Shown: in pieces, positions 12,776 to 28,217 of the stretch
Layout: each line of letters opens with the position of its first letter
Numbering within the stretch: the first letter of the stretch is position 1
DNA from: Plectrocnemia conspersa
Lineage: Eukaryota; Arthropoda; Insecta; Trichoptera; Polycentropodidae
Assembly (NCBI GenBank): GCA_009617715.1
Contig: VTFK01000510.1
Span: 310,001-374,000 of the forward strand
Direction: 5' to 3'
Length of the DNA: 64,000 nucleotides
Translations under genes and position numbers: made by a program
Notes under the pieces: generated by a model
The model's input: the letters and a program-made list of their open reading frames with translations, nothing else
Database searches by the model: none
What the model was told of the DNA's origin: nothing

Positions 12776-15700
12776 TAGATTTTATTAAACCATAAATATT
12801 ACTCATTGTGGTCAATATTTGTATTACTTTTGTCACGCCCGAACAGTATAATTGTCATCATTCAAACACATGGATCGGAAAATTTATTGAATTTTTGTGC
12901 TCAATAAAAATCCTATTGTCCTCGTTCATACGTGTGAAATAACTGAAGACACACATAATCGACTATAATACAAACGCGTTGTATGACAGAGAGGCATACC
13001 TATTTGGTTACGGAATCTGACCATACTATCTAATTTAAATAAACCTATTCACCATTCATCAAAGTCGCATGCATAAAACATATTAAAGGGTTTGCAAGAA
13101 CAATAAGATAGTATAATACATTTTGTATATGTTTTTCATTGATACTAAGTACTAAAGGAAAATCTGTTGTGTAAATTTTGATATTTTCACTATTTATTGT
13201 ACTATCGAGCTAAATCAATATATTTACTATAAAAAGTTAATTTTATATATAAATTATACACAAACAATATTATGTTGAAATTTTAATTAAGCTATTATGA
13301 ACAATCAGAAAAAAATACCATATTATTTATTATGTTGTTGGTATGTAATAAAGGTACAGGAAAATAATCAATTTTATAATTATAAAATGCATTTTTTCGA
13401 TATTTCCGAATTTTTATTACTTAGTTGTAGAATATTATTACACAATTTTAATTAGATCATCGATTACATTGTTGCTTTGTTTTACTCCAATAGTTTCTAA
13501 CCTTGGAATATTTCGTAAAATGTTGGTTAACCCCCTATGTAACTGACTTATTTTGGAATCATTAAATAGTTAAGTTAGTAAGTAGTTGGAGTAGTTAGCT
13601 CATATACTTATGAAGTTGTACTTGTTTTTTCACTCCAAGCTATTTTCAAAAAATGATATCAATAATATAGATCATAAATCAATCTTAAAAATAACATTTT
13701 ACATTGTGTCAATGATGCTATTTTTGTTTATAATTGATATTTGTATAACATTTCACGTATACGAAAAATCCTCTTAAATATGACTACGTCTAAAATATAT
13801 AGTCGTCTGAAAATGACGTGAAGAGGGAAGCGGCTGTTTTTTCTATCTCTTCTGTTGATGATCGGTGACTTCAGTTGGTTCGAGTTCGTACAAACACCTG
13901 CGCGTCCAAATTTGAGAGCTTAAGTAAAACTTATTGATAAGTTGTCATAAGCAAGCATGGCCAGTCTGATGGAGGTGTAGGTCTCGCCCACTTTTTGGTA
14001 CTACGACTAATTAATAATGAGCTAGGAGGGTAATTAGATTAGATTTCTCACTTACTGCACTTTTATGATCACTGTGCTATATGGCTCCTTACAGATTTTC
14101 ACTTACTACCTATCTCCGCTTCCATCTTATTTATGATAACTTTACTTTTAAATGAAAACGCTCTAATAATGCTACTTTGCTACCACCAACAAAATGTCAG
14201 AACTTTAAAATAGCTAGTAAAAACCGTCGTAAGACTTTCCCACGTTTCCCAGTTATACAAAGCCAAAACACTAATATACTTAATCACCCGTTCAAAACTT
14301 CCCACCCGGAACTTGATAACAGAACTACCACTTGAAATAACGAGTCTATCAATATTACACAAATTATACGACCATATTTCAAAATGTTATTATATTATAA
14401 AAATAAACGCGTGTATTGTCTAGGTACCGCATATATAATACATATATTTAATTTATACTAGTATTAGCGATAGTTTAGGTTAGTTATAATCATATTAGTA
14501 TGACCAAGGCAATATTGTAGGTAGGTATGGATTTATATAATAATATTCCTAATCTGCAGAAGAAAAACCTTGGTTTTGTGATCTGAATTAAAAATCAATC
14601 GAATAAACAACAACTGAAAATTATTCTCTACAATTCTAGTGATGGCTACTATTTACAATATTTTTATAATGGCAACATTTTTTCCGTCATAACTTAAATT
14701 AGTGCATTAGCTTAATATTTTAAATTATAATTAAAATTGCAACACATTTACGTATCTGATAAAGTGTTAATTGCTATTAAATGATCGACAGTGACAATGG
14801 ATGCGCGAATTAACCGCGAATTTATCAATATGATATGAGCGAATCGATCGAAATGGTTGCAAATCGCTGATTTCACCTCAACAATTTCATGCACGCCGAA
14901 CTACTTTTGTTTGCAGGCAGACAAGATGGTAGGTGGAAACTGCCGAAACAATCAGTAGCAGTCGAGCCTTACCTCGAGGCGCACGTTCGATCGCGTGCCA
15001 TCGCCTGAAAACAACTTACTAAAACAAACATTTGTTTTAGAAACGGAAAGTGAAAATCTGCACGCATCTAGGTAAAGATAAAACCCATTCTCAATTATTT
15101 AAAAATAAACAAATAAAAATCTATGTTTTTTTCATATAAAAAAACTGAAAATCACCATAGATTATCATCTGGCAAATGTTTACAAACATGCTCACTAAAC
15201 ACAGTGTTATTGTCAATACGTCAAAAAAAATAATCCGTAGCTCTGAAGTCGTTTGTTTATTATTCGAAATATATGTTCCGCTCGTAACACCAAAAAAATC
15301 GACCATGCCAATATACTACGTATAATTTTTTACAATCCTAATTAGATTATACTCGTATTGCATGTATTTAACGATTTTTATCTTGGTGCTATTAAGCTGT
15401 TATCGTTTCTTTAAACTTTACTTAACTCTTTAAAAAATAATCAAGCGATAGTTGTGTGTAACAACATTACATTATTTTTTGTATTAACTAAAAATGTTCA
15501 TAAAAAAATCATGGTCATTTTTTATATGTTGTTTGTGTTGTACAATGATCATTGGATTAGTTATTGTTGATGGAACATAAAAGAATTTCAGATGTATTCA
15601 ATGTTATTAATTTGTATTAGTGAGATGGTTTAAAGATACTTATTTTTATAGCACGCGACAATAATCAAACTTATTGTTTATAATCAGCGTTGATTATATC

Positions 15701-15919
15701 GGAGTTTTTTTTACATTTTATTAATACAAAACTGGTAATTTTTCATACATTTATATTGTAAAATAATTTCTATGTCATATCATCAACTCAAACCTCCCCC
15801 TTCTGAATAGAACAAAATTAGATCAATATGAAATTGATCACAAATTATTTTCATAAGTACATATAATAGGTACAAAACTGAAATTTTTGGCACCCAGCGC
15901 ACGCAGAGTTGCTAATTAT

Positions 15920-16030
15920 AAAATTCATCAGCATTTTTTTAATGAGTTCATCAGTGACAATGGGTGACCTTACACTCCTTTCCTCGACGTGAACGTCACT
16001 TATTTCTGCTTTAAATGAATGACATAATTT
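15920..16030 (-). pseudogene. Mariner-like transposase relic (tentative)
   Basis: The minus-strand frame contains DVHVEERSVRSPIVTDEL. This resembles the V-DEERSGRPS-VTDEL segment found after the helix-turn-helix of mariner-type transposases. Only about 35 codons are recognisable. There is no catalytic region and no terminal repeats. The call rests on this single motif. Confidence 0.4.
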
Positions 16031-18289
16031 TTTCACATTTTGCCTGTTTATAACGTCATTGTAAAAATCAGGAACGATTGTTTTAAAACACAGTCATTTT
16101 AATCACATGCAAAACGTTGCAGCAACTTAAACTTATAAAATTGCACTCTTATTTATTATGTAATATATTTATTTCGTATAAACACTTTCAAATATCTTTC
16201 TGTTCTATATAGCACTGATCTATCGCTTCTGATCTTTTTTATCTAAATAATTGTTTTTGTTTTATTTTTTAACTACTGGAACGTTACTTGCAAAAATAGT
16301 ACTGATTATTATCGGTTACAAATAATCGGATTTTGACGGAATTTTTTGATCGGACTGATTCACTATGACCCATCAATACCATTGTTTACACTCGTAATCT
16401 GGAGTTCCCATATTTTATTATATTTTTAAAACAGTATTTGTTATTATCATTAATATATTGTTTGATAAATAAAATTCTTTTACGAAACATTTTAAAGTTG
16501 CGTTTTATAATAAACGCTTAGCAAAATAATCAACACGACTCATATGATCAAACGTGTCTTATATTTCTTTCGAAACGCGTCAATTAACTATTTTATAGCC
16601 TCGTGAAAATACCTAATAACATTTAGGGCGAAAACGTGATTATTTAAGAAAAAATATACATATATATTTATATAAAATTATAAGGACACTTAAGTTTATT
16701 ATATATATAATTTTGCAATGTGGATATAAAAAACATCTTCATGTACCAGATAGCCTTCTCTTGCGTGTCGTTTAATTTGAGCAACTCAAGTTCGCATCCG
16801 AAAGTTGTTTTAACTTTATTCGGAATTGCACTGGGAAATCCCTAGCTTAGGGACAAACCGTTTATTAAAATTTACAACAGGAAAACTTGTTGCAAATTAA
16901 TCTCACGTCAATATTTCGCAGCCTGCGTCGAATACAAATAGAAAATAAATCATGCAAATAAGCGGATCAAATTTCATATCTATTTTTATACGCAAATTTC
17001 CAATGCCGAGCCTATTTAATTATATGCAAATCGATTATATTAAAAAAAATTGTAACACAGCTAGCACGTCTCTATTTAGATTTGACATTTAGTGATGTTC
17101 TATTCGATCGTTTCTTTTATTTTGAATTTTGTCATATGACCATTATATTTGACCATTAACGAAACTATTTAATTGGTTACAATCTGCACTATTTTATTCA
17201 AACGTCATAGTGACGTTCCGTTCAAATTGCTTATTTTGCTTTAAATATGAACAGAATACACTTATATTCGGGCATTATCGCTCACGTTTCAATTAAAACT
17301 ATGCACCGATAGTGTCACGCGTCAACGATAATGATAATTATTTATATCCATAATTATACATGCACTCACAACTGGTTTTACTTGTGTAGTGTATACTGTG
17401 TCAACTGCAATGTATAGTAATATAATAATGACTTTTTTATGACTAACAATCTTCGCGTGAAAAATCACCCCTTTAATTTAATTTATTAGCATTACGAAAC
17501 GAAATTAAATCTACTAGGAAATGAAACCGACCATATAATGTACAACATAAAAAATACTTCCTGATTTTATACATCACAATAATTAATTTAGCAAATCATA
17601 TTCAACACAAATTATAATAATCTCACTCCCCCTTTCACGTGTCAGTTTTATTTCCCGATAGTTACACATGATTTCCTATAAAAATTTCCTTTCAGTCAGC
17701 TAAACCTTATAATGTGCATCGCCTCATTGTACGTTATTATATGTATATTGCTTGATTTCTCTATCTGTATTCACGTACACGCGCAAAAATGCAAAATGTC
17801 AATGGTCCAGCGACCATGACACAATTTGGTCCCGCATATAATTATATATTACAGCTAAATAAGAAGTTTAATCAATGCAAAAAAATACGTTTTTTAAAAT
17901 TTAAATACATTGCATTGTAACCATAAATGATGACATTTATCATCAGCAACATATGTTTTTTTTATAAATATCATTATATACATACAAGTAGTTGACCATG
18001 ATTTTTCGATGATATGCTTCAAAGGCCAATATATCAATTTCATTTTTAATGTTATAAATATACTATATATAAAACGATATATCCGATTTAAAATAAAATA
18101 TAGAAAGCATCAAATTTTCAACTGTTAGATGGATATTTTTGGGTATATTACGCTTTCCTGAAGGCGAGCTGAATCGGAGTGCAGGTTTTGTTTCTCATGT
18201 TGCTACAATATAAAATCTCATTTTACTTTTTTTATTCTTAGCAACTGCGAAAGGTAAAGATAACACTGCCGTTTTCAATAGTGAAGGTT

Positions 18290-18400
18290 TTTAATATTTA
18301 CAGTGGTAAAACCTGACTAATACCTGAAAGACTTGAGTTTGAATTCCATATGAATCCAATTTCTATCGTATCTAAAAAAACGTGATTAGTGATTATTATA
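18290..18400 (+). repeat. tRNA-derived SINE-like repeat, copy 2
   Basis: It contains GACTAATACCTGAAAGACTT, a degenerate B box GAGTTTGAATTCC, then ATATG and AATTTCTATCGTATCTA. These are the same order of blocks as the minus-strand copy at about 10650-10810. It is more decayed than that copy. Confidence 0.45.
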
Positions 18401-21400
18401 ATTTTGATCCATCATCACGGATTAGGTTTTCTTAGATTGTTTAAATCTCACAAATGAATATCATAGTAAATAAGTAAAAAATTCAAGCTAAGAATAAAAG
18501 TTGATAATTAATATAATAGATGTCACTGATTTCAGTCTGATGTCTTACTTCGTAATAATAAGTGTTGATTGTATTTGCCCCATTGTAACGCATTAGGCTA
18601 GCACCTATTCTTCTACAGCGCAAGAATGAAAAAAACTGTATTTATAGTATTAGCTAAAATTAGGACAATGATGTAATGTAAGCTATCTGTTTTCACTGAT
18701 TTACTCATTCAAAAAATCGGAGAAAAATATCAATACATTTAGTTTATGGACTATGTCAAGTACATAACTCTTCAAAATTATCACTTTGTATCTTCACTTT
18801 CTGAATATTCCTCGTATTTTTGAGTGTACTATATTTATATAATATGTACGCTTAAATTATCTTATTGTTGAAACGCTAAATATAATAGCATAAGATTGTT
18901 GGTGTATATTTTATAGTAATAGTTTTTAAACGATCACTATAACACAAACAAGATAGCTCATCTAATGCTTATTTTTTTATTGGCTTTTTATAATAAATTT
19001 ATGATAATGCTCAAATTACGCGAGCGTAACCACAATGCTTGTAGCGTATGATTTCCTACGTAATTACACGTACGTGCAAAGTTTATTTTTAACGTTTTAT
19101 TAAGTCGTAACGTTGTCAATTTGCAAATTCGTTCACCTGTGTACAAAACACGGTGATTGAACGCGCAAATTTTCCACTTAAAAACTGCTAAAAGACAGCA
19201 AAAACGAGAATGACTTTAATGAGTCTTCTTGGAAAAACAAAGGTTTAATGCGCGTCGGTGACTGAATACAGGTTTTAAAATAACCTGGTTAAAGCCACAT
19301 GTAATGTGAGGTGAATTTTAAAGTTATTCTTTGTCAAAATTATTCTTTAATAAGCAGCATTAAAGGCTTTGTTTTTAACAATAATATGTAAAAACATGTC
19401 TAGAAATAGGATTTATCTATTCTATTTGTGCAGCAAAAAAGTTAATACGTATCTATGAAGTATACAAGTATCACTTTTATAGCAAACATCAATTATAACT
19501 CTGAATATACAAACTGTACGATTAAAGTCATATAGATGAAAAAATATGGTTTACCATATAATAAACATATAAACATATAGACATATATTTTTTTTTAATT
19601 CATTACTATTTTGTTTTGTGTCACGCTTTAAATTACTTTTATTTATTTTTTTATATGTATGCACATATATGAAGCGTTAAAAATATTAACATCTTCAGAG
19701 GTAAATTTTTATTTTTCGTAAAAAAAATTTTTTTTAATTATTTTATTAAGTACATGCAAATTTTATTAAGTACATAGAAACCCTTTTTTCTGAAAAACGA
19801 AATATTTAAAATATACTACCGACTGGTAATTTCACCTCCCCCCCCCCCCATTTGAAAAAGATGAAATGACATCAATGATAAAAAGTGTTGCTCAAGATAA
19901 ATTAAGGCTCTCATCTTCAGTAAAAATAATTGTTAAAAATTCTTTAAAAACAATAAACGATTTTTTAAAGCAATGACCAGCTGTAAAATATATCTATGTA
20001 TATGAACTATATATTTTCATTATAACAATAAAAGATAATTAATCAATAGATATTAACCGATAGAGAAATATTATTACAATGCACTTTCCAATTAATAATA
20101 GTTATATACGACTTGAAAACAAATGATGCGATAACACATTTACTGATTGATTTTAATTGAAATTATTTTTTTATATCATATCTCAAAGCTAATCCCACAT
20201 CCACTCATCGCATTAGATCTACATAGCATCACCGACATTGTCCGGTTAAAAATGATAAACCTTATCTAGACGATCGATAATACATCGCATTAATTTGTCA
20301 ACATTCTTGCATTACAACACCGATTAATAAACTTAAATGAATCAATATAAGAGCAACATTTAATTCAATATTTATAGATATACATTTAATAAAACAATAA
20401 AGAAACAGCTATTTGGTTATATTAAATTATTTGATTGATTACCAGTGATCACCGAACGATTTTGTGAGCCTATAATGCGTCAATGTTTTTGATTGGAATC
20501 TTTGTACCTTATATTTATTATATATAATTTAATTAACTTAAATATATTTTTGTTCAGTTTGTTAACTAGTGACCATTGGGGTCATCGACCTATTAGGCAG
20601 TACATTATTTGGAATTTTATTTCCAGTTGAATTTTTTGCATATATGTTTATGACGCTATTTTCTTAAACAATCTACATGGGTAGTTAATATTATTTGAGC
20701 TGCTTTGCTATAAGTAGCTCTACTTCTCTAGTTCTGAGTCTTGCTTATGCTCTCCTTCAGGTATTTCAATTACATTAGACTTGCATGTAACAATATCAAT
20801 AGTGTGTATTAAATATAATGTTAATCCTAAGACGCCACAATGTAGGACTCCAGTATGAATTGAATGGAGTGATGTTCGTTCCTTATGATAGTTAACATAG
20901 AAATATACATTTCCCAATTATCTTTAACGTTTCATATTTTTATGCACAGTCAAACGACCTTCAATATTTTCTTCAATTAAAATAGCTGTTTATGAATACA
21001 ATATACCAAAATTTTGTACAAATATACGCTGTATTTTATTATTTAATTATCATTACACATAACCTTGCAAATTAGCGTCTATAAAATTTACACTCTCTGT
21101 TTGAAGAGTGTTTATAAAAGATTTAAAGCTGCTGATTAGATGACAAATTGATGCAACGCGGATAGATCCATATTGATAGAATGGATGCACTTGGAAGGTC
21201 GACCTGACCTTGACACGTCTTATTTACTTACTCAGATTACCTTTGTTGTTAATTTTCTTGATAAAGCAATGCATTGATTCGCAACATTGAAACGTTCATT
21301 TAGTAATTTTCATTAAAATTGATCAACATGCAATCCACGAATCGAGCAATAACCTTACCTTGGATTTTAAACGAAAAATAAGTTGTTATTGTAGATTATT

Positions 21401-23869
21401 TTTATGTTGGCCCTTAAATCTCAATCAATCGACATTCAAAAGTGTACCGTACCTTAATTTAAGGTCACTCTAAATATTTTGATTTTTTTGTACAGATTTT
21501 TAATCAAAGTTCATTGCTTTCTATTCGAGTACAAGGCTTTAACGCATGGGTGTATCAGTATAAACAAACACACGGAAGAGATTTAATTAATAAATTTATG
21601 TTCTACCGTTCCAATATAGAGATTTTCCTCATTTCCTTTTTATAATTTATTTGTTTGTACACCTTCAGTAATTTAGTCTTAAAAATAAACACGGTGTTTT
21701 TTTTTGTTAGGATATATAAAAAAATAGTGCCTTGAAAAAAATATTAATATATTTTTATTACGCATAAGGTCATTTGTGAATGTGTAACTATTGTACTCTA
21801 TACATAATACAAAGTATATTAGATATAAACTTAACTACATAATATGTGATCATACTGAAATAAAATACATATACAGAAAAATCAGTAGTTTTTATATGAC
21901 TTTGATATCAAGGAAGAAAATAGTATGCTTATGTTAGATTCTGTCATTATATAGTTTTACCAAAAATATATAACATGACCTTTTATGTTTTAGTGTCCTT
22001 TAATATTTTCGAAATCTGGTCACTTTAATTATACCCCTGTGAGGATTTCAAAACAATGATCTCCCAAAAATCTATTATTACAAAAATGCATATTCCAAAA
22101 AAACTCAAGTGAAATCGTTATTTAGGAACACTCGAGTGTGCTCACAATAATAATCTAACACAGGAAGCCACACAGACTTTCAAAGTCATTATCGTTAATA
22201 ATACAACAAAAACTTAACCTTCATTGAATAGTATTGTTACGCATATCCAATGATCGCCTACAAATAGCCACCCATAAGTTTATGGTACATGAGACAAAGT
22301 TGCTATTGGTGCTAAATTAGCCTTCTCTCCCATTAATTTAAGGTGAAGTATAAAAGATTTGATTCTCACGTCACAAACTCGATTCAGAGACCAAAGATTT
22401 TTTTAACTAAACTATTGCAAGGTTTTGAAACCTTTTTTAATCAACCTGAAGTTGATTGCCACTGCCTAATATTTACACTTTTTGTGGAAACCACTGTAAA
22501 TCAATTAGCTATATAAATCACACAACTTGGCACACAAAACCCAAAAACTACTTATTTAAATTTTTATGAAACTTTTCAAAATATAACAATGATTGATGAT
22601 GATAATATCAATTGTATATATCTTGACTTATAGGGGTTTTACCCAAATATAATCATCTCCTTATTACTTATAAATACTGAGAAAAAGTCCCACCGACTGT
22701 GATTTATAAGTGAAATGCAAATTTTTTATATGACGCATTGGAGAAACCTGTCAGAGCATGAAGATCAGATTTGTATTAAAAAAAAATAAAAAATAATATG
22801 CATGTTTATATTATTATATTTAAATTTGATGTGCGTTGCTCAAAAAGTATTGTTAATTTTGTACGGTTTTAAATCATTTCAATAATTATGCTATGTACAA
22901 TAACCAGAAATTTGAATAGCTACTCGCAATTTTCTGCTCGCTCTCGATATTAAATTATTTATTTTCTACAGTAATTTTAATTTAGACAAATATTTTTTTT
23001 ACAATTGTTAAAAATTTGAGAAGCAATAACAATATTTTTGCTAGTTGTAATGGTTTTTTATTTATTTTTTAATGTAATTACCTATTGATATTTTAAGAAA
23101 TTTAAAAAATTGAGAATAGTGATTATCAATTTTTTAAACTTTGAGCCGTGGCTATAATTTATTGTAAAAGTTTTTTTAGTTTAATGTATGTATATTTATA
23201 TGTTACAGCGAATGTTAATACACTAGGCAGTGAAATTGCAAATTAATTGTTTGATACATATTAACTGGCTGAGTTAGTGAAATTATATTTATACTGGTGA
23301 AAATATAACTTCCCTGACAATACATATTATATATACAATTAAATTTGTATGAGTAAAAAAATAACTAAAGCATATATTTTAATGTACTATCTAATAATAC
23401 ATAGTTAAATTCTTATCAGATTCGTAATTAATATATATGAATCATATTGCTTTTGAAATCACTGCACTTTTATTATTGCTTAAATATTTATTAGCATATA
23501 TTTTTTTCCTTATATTTATTAGGATATCTAATTAGGTACTAAATACCATCTAGTAATTGAGATCATAAAATATTAAGTGAATGCCGTTAAGAGTCAGTCT
23601 TTAAAATTGCATTATGTGGCAATTCGTTAATGATGAAGTATGATAAAAATTTTATGCTACTAGTTACTATGCCAACAACACTTAGGCTTGTATATAATAT
23701 TTTTATTGCAATTCCTATTAATCCATAAATCCTATAATGATGATAATAAAAAAACAATGATAATAAAAGCCGTAATATTAAGTTATTGCATACCTGCAAC
23801 ATTATCTATTTAAATAAACGTTTCACTTATCACGAATTGTTTGTTAATATTTTACAGAAAAACAGCACC

Positions 23870-26800
23870 ATGACTTTATCATCATTCTTGAACGCTCTTC
23901 GTAGATGTAAAAAATTGAACGACGACAGTGAAACAAAGCTCGCTAGAGTTCTCAACATATATGACTTGACAGCTTTAGGAGTAGGAAGCACGCTAGGATT
24001 AGGTGTTTACGTATTAGCCGGTTCAGTTGCTAAAACTGTAGCTGGTCCTGCAGTATGTGTATCATTTTTGGTAGCTGCAATCGCGTCGGCAATGGCAGGT
24101 AATACACAATACTTCTATTGATATAATTGTTACAGTTATGAATGTATAATGAATGATCTATTCTTTCAGGATTGTGCTATGCAGAATTCGCGTCCAGGGT
24201 ACCTAAAGCGGGGTCAGCTTACGTATACAGTTACGTTAGTGTAGGCGAATTCATAGCTTTCACAATTGGATGGAATCTAATATTAGAATACGTTATCGGT
24301 ATGAATACATTATGCATTACATGGCATACTATTACTGTATGATGCTGAAAATGTGACTTTTCAATGCAGGGACGGCGGCTGTTGCAAAAGGAATGAGTAA
24401 TTACATTGACAATCTGACAGGCGATGCTATGAAAAAGTTCTTCTTAGAACATATGCCGATAAATATTGACTTTATGGCAGACTATCCTGACTTCTTTGCG
24501 TTTCTTTTGGTGATGCTCATCACTAGTGAGTGTGATTTGACCTTTATTAAAATAACTCATTTAATATCATTGATTCATATAATCCTTCTAAAGAGAAACG
24601 TTCCATGCTTTTTAAAATTATTGTAAATTGTTAATATATAATATTCACAGCAGTAACTGAGTTGTAGTATTTTTTTAAACGAATACTTATCTTTACCCAG
24701 TATATAAATTATACAATTAGTCAGAAATGGCTGTAAAATTAATAATTTGTAGTATTGTGCGTTAATCCCTTAGGAACAGTTCTACGTCGTACTAGTTGCA
24801 ATATTTTTATAAAACAACATACTGCACATTTTCTACAAATCAAAGTTCTCCAATCAACGGGCGGAAAAGTCCTAATCTTAAACAGTCTTACGCAGCAGTT
24901 TACATTATGTATGTTTGTTGTATAACCAACAAGATTTTGGGAATACATTAATTGAAGTCAAATTGTAAATATAGCATTATACTTTCTCTATCTATAAAGG
25001 CATTCCAGGTAGTCAAAAAAAGGTGGGATAAATATTTAATATATAAAAATTAACTGAAATACTGGAATTCTGCAATATATTGAGGCAATGGCTATCTTGT
25101 TATAATGGTAGATTTCAGAAATCTACAAGTAACTTATATGTATTATCCATGATAAGATATTGTAGCTAAGTACTTATACCATAGTTGCCTGGGTCTACCT
25201 CCCACTTTTGATATGATATTTTATCAGATGTTTTAAATACTTACATGAATTACAAAATTATGTAAATTATGATTCCATCTAGAAATAATAACGAAGAACA
25301 GTATACTTCCTATTGTATAAACTGTAAGACTGTTTCGGTATAAATTTGTAGAATGTAACTATTTAATATTTAAGTTTGTGCTAATAATATTATTTAAATT
25401 TCAGTTTTACTGATAATCGGTGCTAAAGAATCGTCGAGAATGAACAACATATTCACAGCTTTAAATTTGACGACAGTATTAATTGTTGTTATAGCTGGAG
25501 CCACTAAAGGTACAAGACAATTTTATAAAACTTATCATCTTTACTTGCATATATACATATATAATTTGTATGTGTTCTAATCAATAAATTTGCATGAATA
25601 CCACATTTACATTAGAAAATGCTTAATTTGCATCAGTTGTATACGATTAAATTTTATTTTCACAGCTGACATATACAACTGGCAAATTCCTTTGGAAGAC
25701 ATTCCTGAATCGCAACGTCCTATGGCTGGCATGGGAGGATTTGCACCGTTCGGATTCGCTGGCATTATGGCCGGAGCTGCAAAATGCTTCTTTGGTTTTG
25801 TCGGATTCGATTGTGTCGCCACAACCGGTGAAGAAGCAATCAATCCAAAGAAAAACATACCCATGTCAATTGTGCTCTCGTTGATAATCATATTTTTGTC
25901 ATACTTCAGCATATCGACTATACTCACCATGATGTTGCCATATTACGAACAAGTAATGAATACATACATTATTTTATGAAATCACTTTATATATAACTTA
26001 TGATGATGTTTTAGGATGCTGATGCTCCTTTCCCGCATGCATTTGAAATGGTGGGGATGCCTGTGGTCAAATGGATCGTTACAATTGGAGCTATTTTTGC
26101 ATTATGTACAAGCCTTCTTGGAGCAATGTTTCCGTTACCCAGAGTATTGTATGCAATGGGAAAAGATGGTCTATTGTTCCGTCAACTTTCAAAGGTTTAC
26201 GTTAAAACATCAACTCCGCTGTTGGCTACGATTGTATCTGGACTTTTAACCGGTAAATATACGTATATACATATATATCTTCAAATTGTTTTTCGTATGC
26301 TTGATCAACTTAAATGTTCAAAAAGTGATATGAATTTGCTTCTGTTTTTCAATTGCAACAGGCAGATGTAAGAATGTGTATGTGGACAAATCATGCCATG
26401 CTTATTATTGCTTAGGAATATCAGTCATTAAATTTTCTAAATTAGTTGTTGTTGAAATTGTAACGTCAATACAAATTTTATATCATTTAATGTTCAAAAT
26501 AAGGTTTGAACTATACCGAAACCGTTCCAGCCTGCGGACGAGTTGTATCACCATATAAATAATATATATAGTATATCATTCAAAAACATGTGAAATTAAT
26601 ATATGATAATTTTTAAGGTACAATGTCATCTATGTTTAACTTGAACCAGCTCATCGATATGATGTCAATCGGCACTCTGATGGCCTACACAATTGTCGCT
26701 ATAAGTGTGCTCGTATTAAGGTAAATATTCATATTTTTTACTCAAAAAACTGTTAACACACTTTAATACATGTTTTATTTATAGATTTGAAGAAAGTTAT

Positions 26801-26952
26801 GAGATACCAAACGCTTATCAGACTAAAGACAATGCAAATTCAACTTTGATGTGGTTTAAGCAAATGTTTAACTTAAACGGAATCAAATACCCGGATGAAA
26901 CGTCATCCGTTATATCTAAAATAGCCATATTTTTTTTCTGTAAGTCTATATA

Positions 26953-27036
<84 letters not shown>

Positions 27037-27620
27037 TATGACATGAATTAAATGTGAAAACTAACACGTTATTACTAATTCTAGTTGTCTTTTCTACTCT
27101 ATTTTGTGCTTGTCTCGTATGGCTCGAAGGATTGGCGTGGATAATAACTATATCAATCTTTGGAGTGTCAGTTTTTGTATTATGGGTAATAATAACTCGA
27201 CAGCCAGTACAAAATCCAGATATTACATTTAAGGTGAGTCTTTTAAGTTTAATTTTTAAATAAAATAAGCATTTTTATATAATATTTTAACATTATTTAC
27301 AGGTACCGTTTGTGCCAATCTTGCCGTGTGTAAGCATAGTTGTAAATCTGTACCTTATGGTGCAACTTGATGTAGAGACGTGGATTAGATTTGCAGTCTG
27401 GTTGGTGATAGGTTTGTATTTTTGTTATTAACGTGATTTATAATATATATATATGCATTAGAATTTTTTAATAAATAAAATATATTTTTTAGGATATTTA
27501 ATATACTTTGGATATGGGATTCATCACAGCTCCGAAAGAATAAAGCCTGAACCAATCAAAACAGAATTCACACCTGAACTACAAACAAGTAATGACGTTA
27601 AAGAATCGACTAGATTCTAA
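23870..27620 (+). CDS. Cationic amino acid transporter, SLC7/CAT family
   Basis: A plasma-membrane permease of the APC superfamily, expected to import arginine and lysine. Eleven coding exons: 23870-24098, 24170-24298, 24370-24525, 25405-25509, 25666-25952, 26015-26252, 26618-26720, 26785-26939, 27085-27233, 27303-27411, 27493-27620. The sum is 1788 nt (595 aa) in one frame, close to the family's 600-650. The coding part of exon 1 is preceded by an acceptor (23857), so an untranslated exon lies upstream. Family signatures are [19 protein letters not shown] in the first membrane segment, [40 protein letters not shown] and [17 protein letters not shown]. Several further hydrophobic stretches of about 20 residues fit a 12-14 TM topology. 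Poly(A) signals lie at 27863 and 27985. Fly slimfast and its paralogues are relatives; which orthologue it is cannot be told. Confidence 0.92.
26957..27033. repeat. (AT)n microsatellite next to a splice acceptor
   Basis: An almost pure AT dinucleotide run of about 77 bp sits in the eighth intron of the transporter. It ends about 50 bp before the acceptor at 27084. It is likely to be length-polymorphic. Confidence 0.9.
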
Positions 27621-28217
27621 CGCTCGCGCCATATTATCACAAGTTATAAAAATGGTATAATTAAAAATCCTGTGATTGATTGAATTTTGTGATGTTTAGT
27701 ATTATTATATAGTCGCTCACTATGTTTATATTATATTTACATGTGTTGTAGATTTATGTTTATTATATGGTACAAATTGATTTTTTATATAATTAGGTAG
27801 GTATGCAATTGTAATGTAATTATTATTAATTTATATTTGTATTATTATTTTTCCATATACCTAATAAATGTTATGTAGCGTAACGAATTGTAATCACTAG
27901 GCAATATATAATTATTTTTTGTAAGTGTAAATACAACGTATATTATAAAAAATCTATATTTTACATAATAATAATATAATTTATAATAAACTATATTTTT
28001 CAAAATTGTGTATTATTTGCATAACTCATCAACTGGATTAATATTTACCCAAAATATCTGAGGTGGAGATCTTTATGGGCCGAATTTTATATGCTATAAT
28101 TACAATGATAGCGGTAACGGCCTACTTGAAACTTCTTATTAACTTTGTCATATGCTTATGTGTCGGACCTCTCCTCAATGAAAACCAGCCTTAAGTATCA
28201 AGGGCTACAAAGCTCGC

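Larger units (their letters stand above)
8862..23857. other. 15-kb gene-poor stretch upstream of the SLC7 transporter
   Basis: No recognisable complete gene is seen in about 15 kb. The sequence is strongly AT-rich. It contains two SINE-like copies (about 10650-10810 and 18290-18400), a repeat shared with 28.2 kb (about 12585-12775), a small mariner-like relic (about 15920-16030) and a region with overlapping open frames (about 10035-10320). A run of C lies near 19840. The transporter gene begins with an acceptor site at 23857, so at least one untranslated first exon and its promoter must lie somewhere here. The GC-richer patches near 13800-14000 and 14880-15060 are candidates, without proof. 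Confidence 0.45.

Noticed and set aside
19837..19850. Poly-C runs at about 19840 and 40108 as markers of one repeat
   Set aside because: Flanking sequence does not align convincingly around the 19840 run, so no shared repeat is claimed.
24739..24948. Minus-strand open frame in a transporter intron, cysteine-rich
   Set aside because: Lies wholly in an intron and has no known domain; cysteine spacing fits no zinc finger I know.
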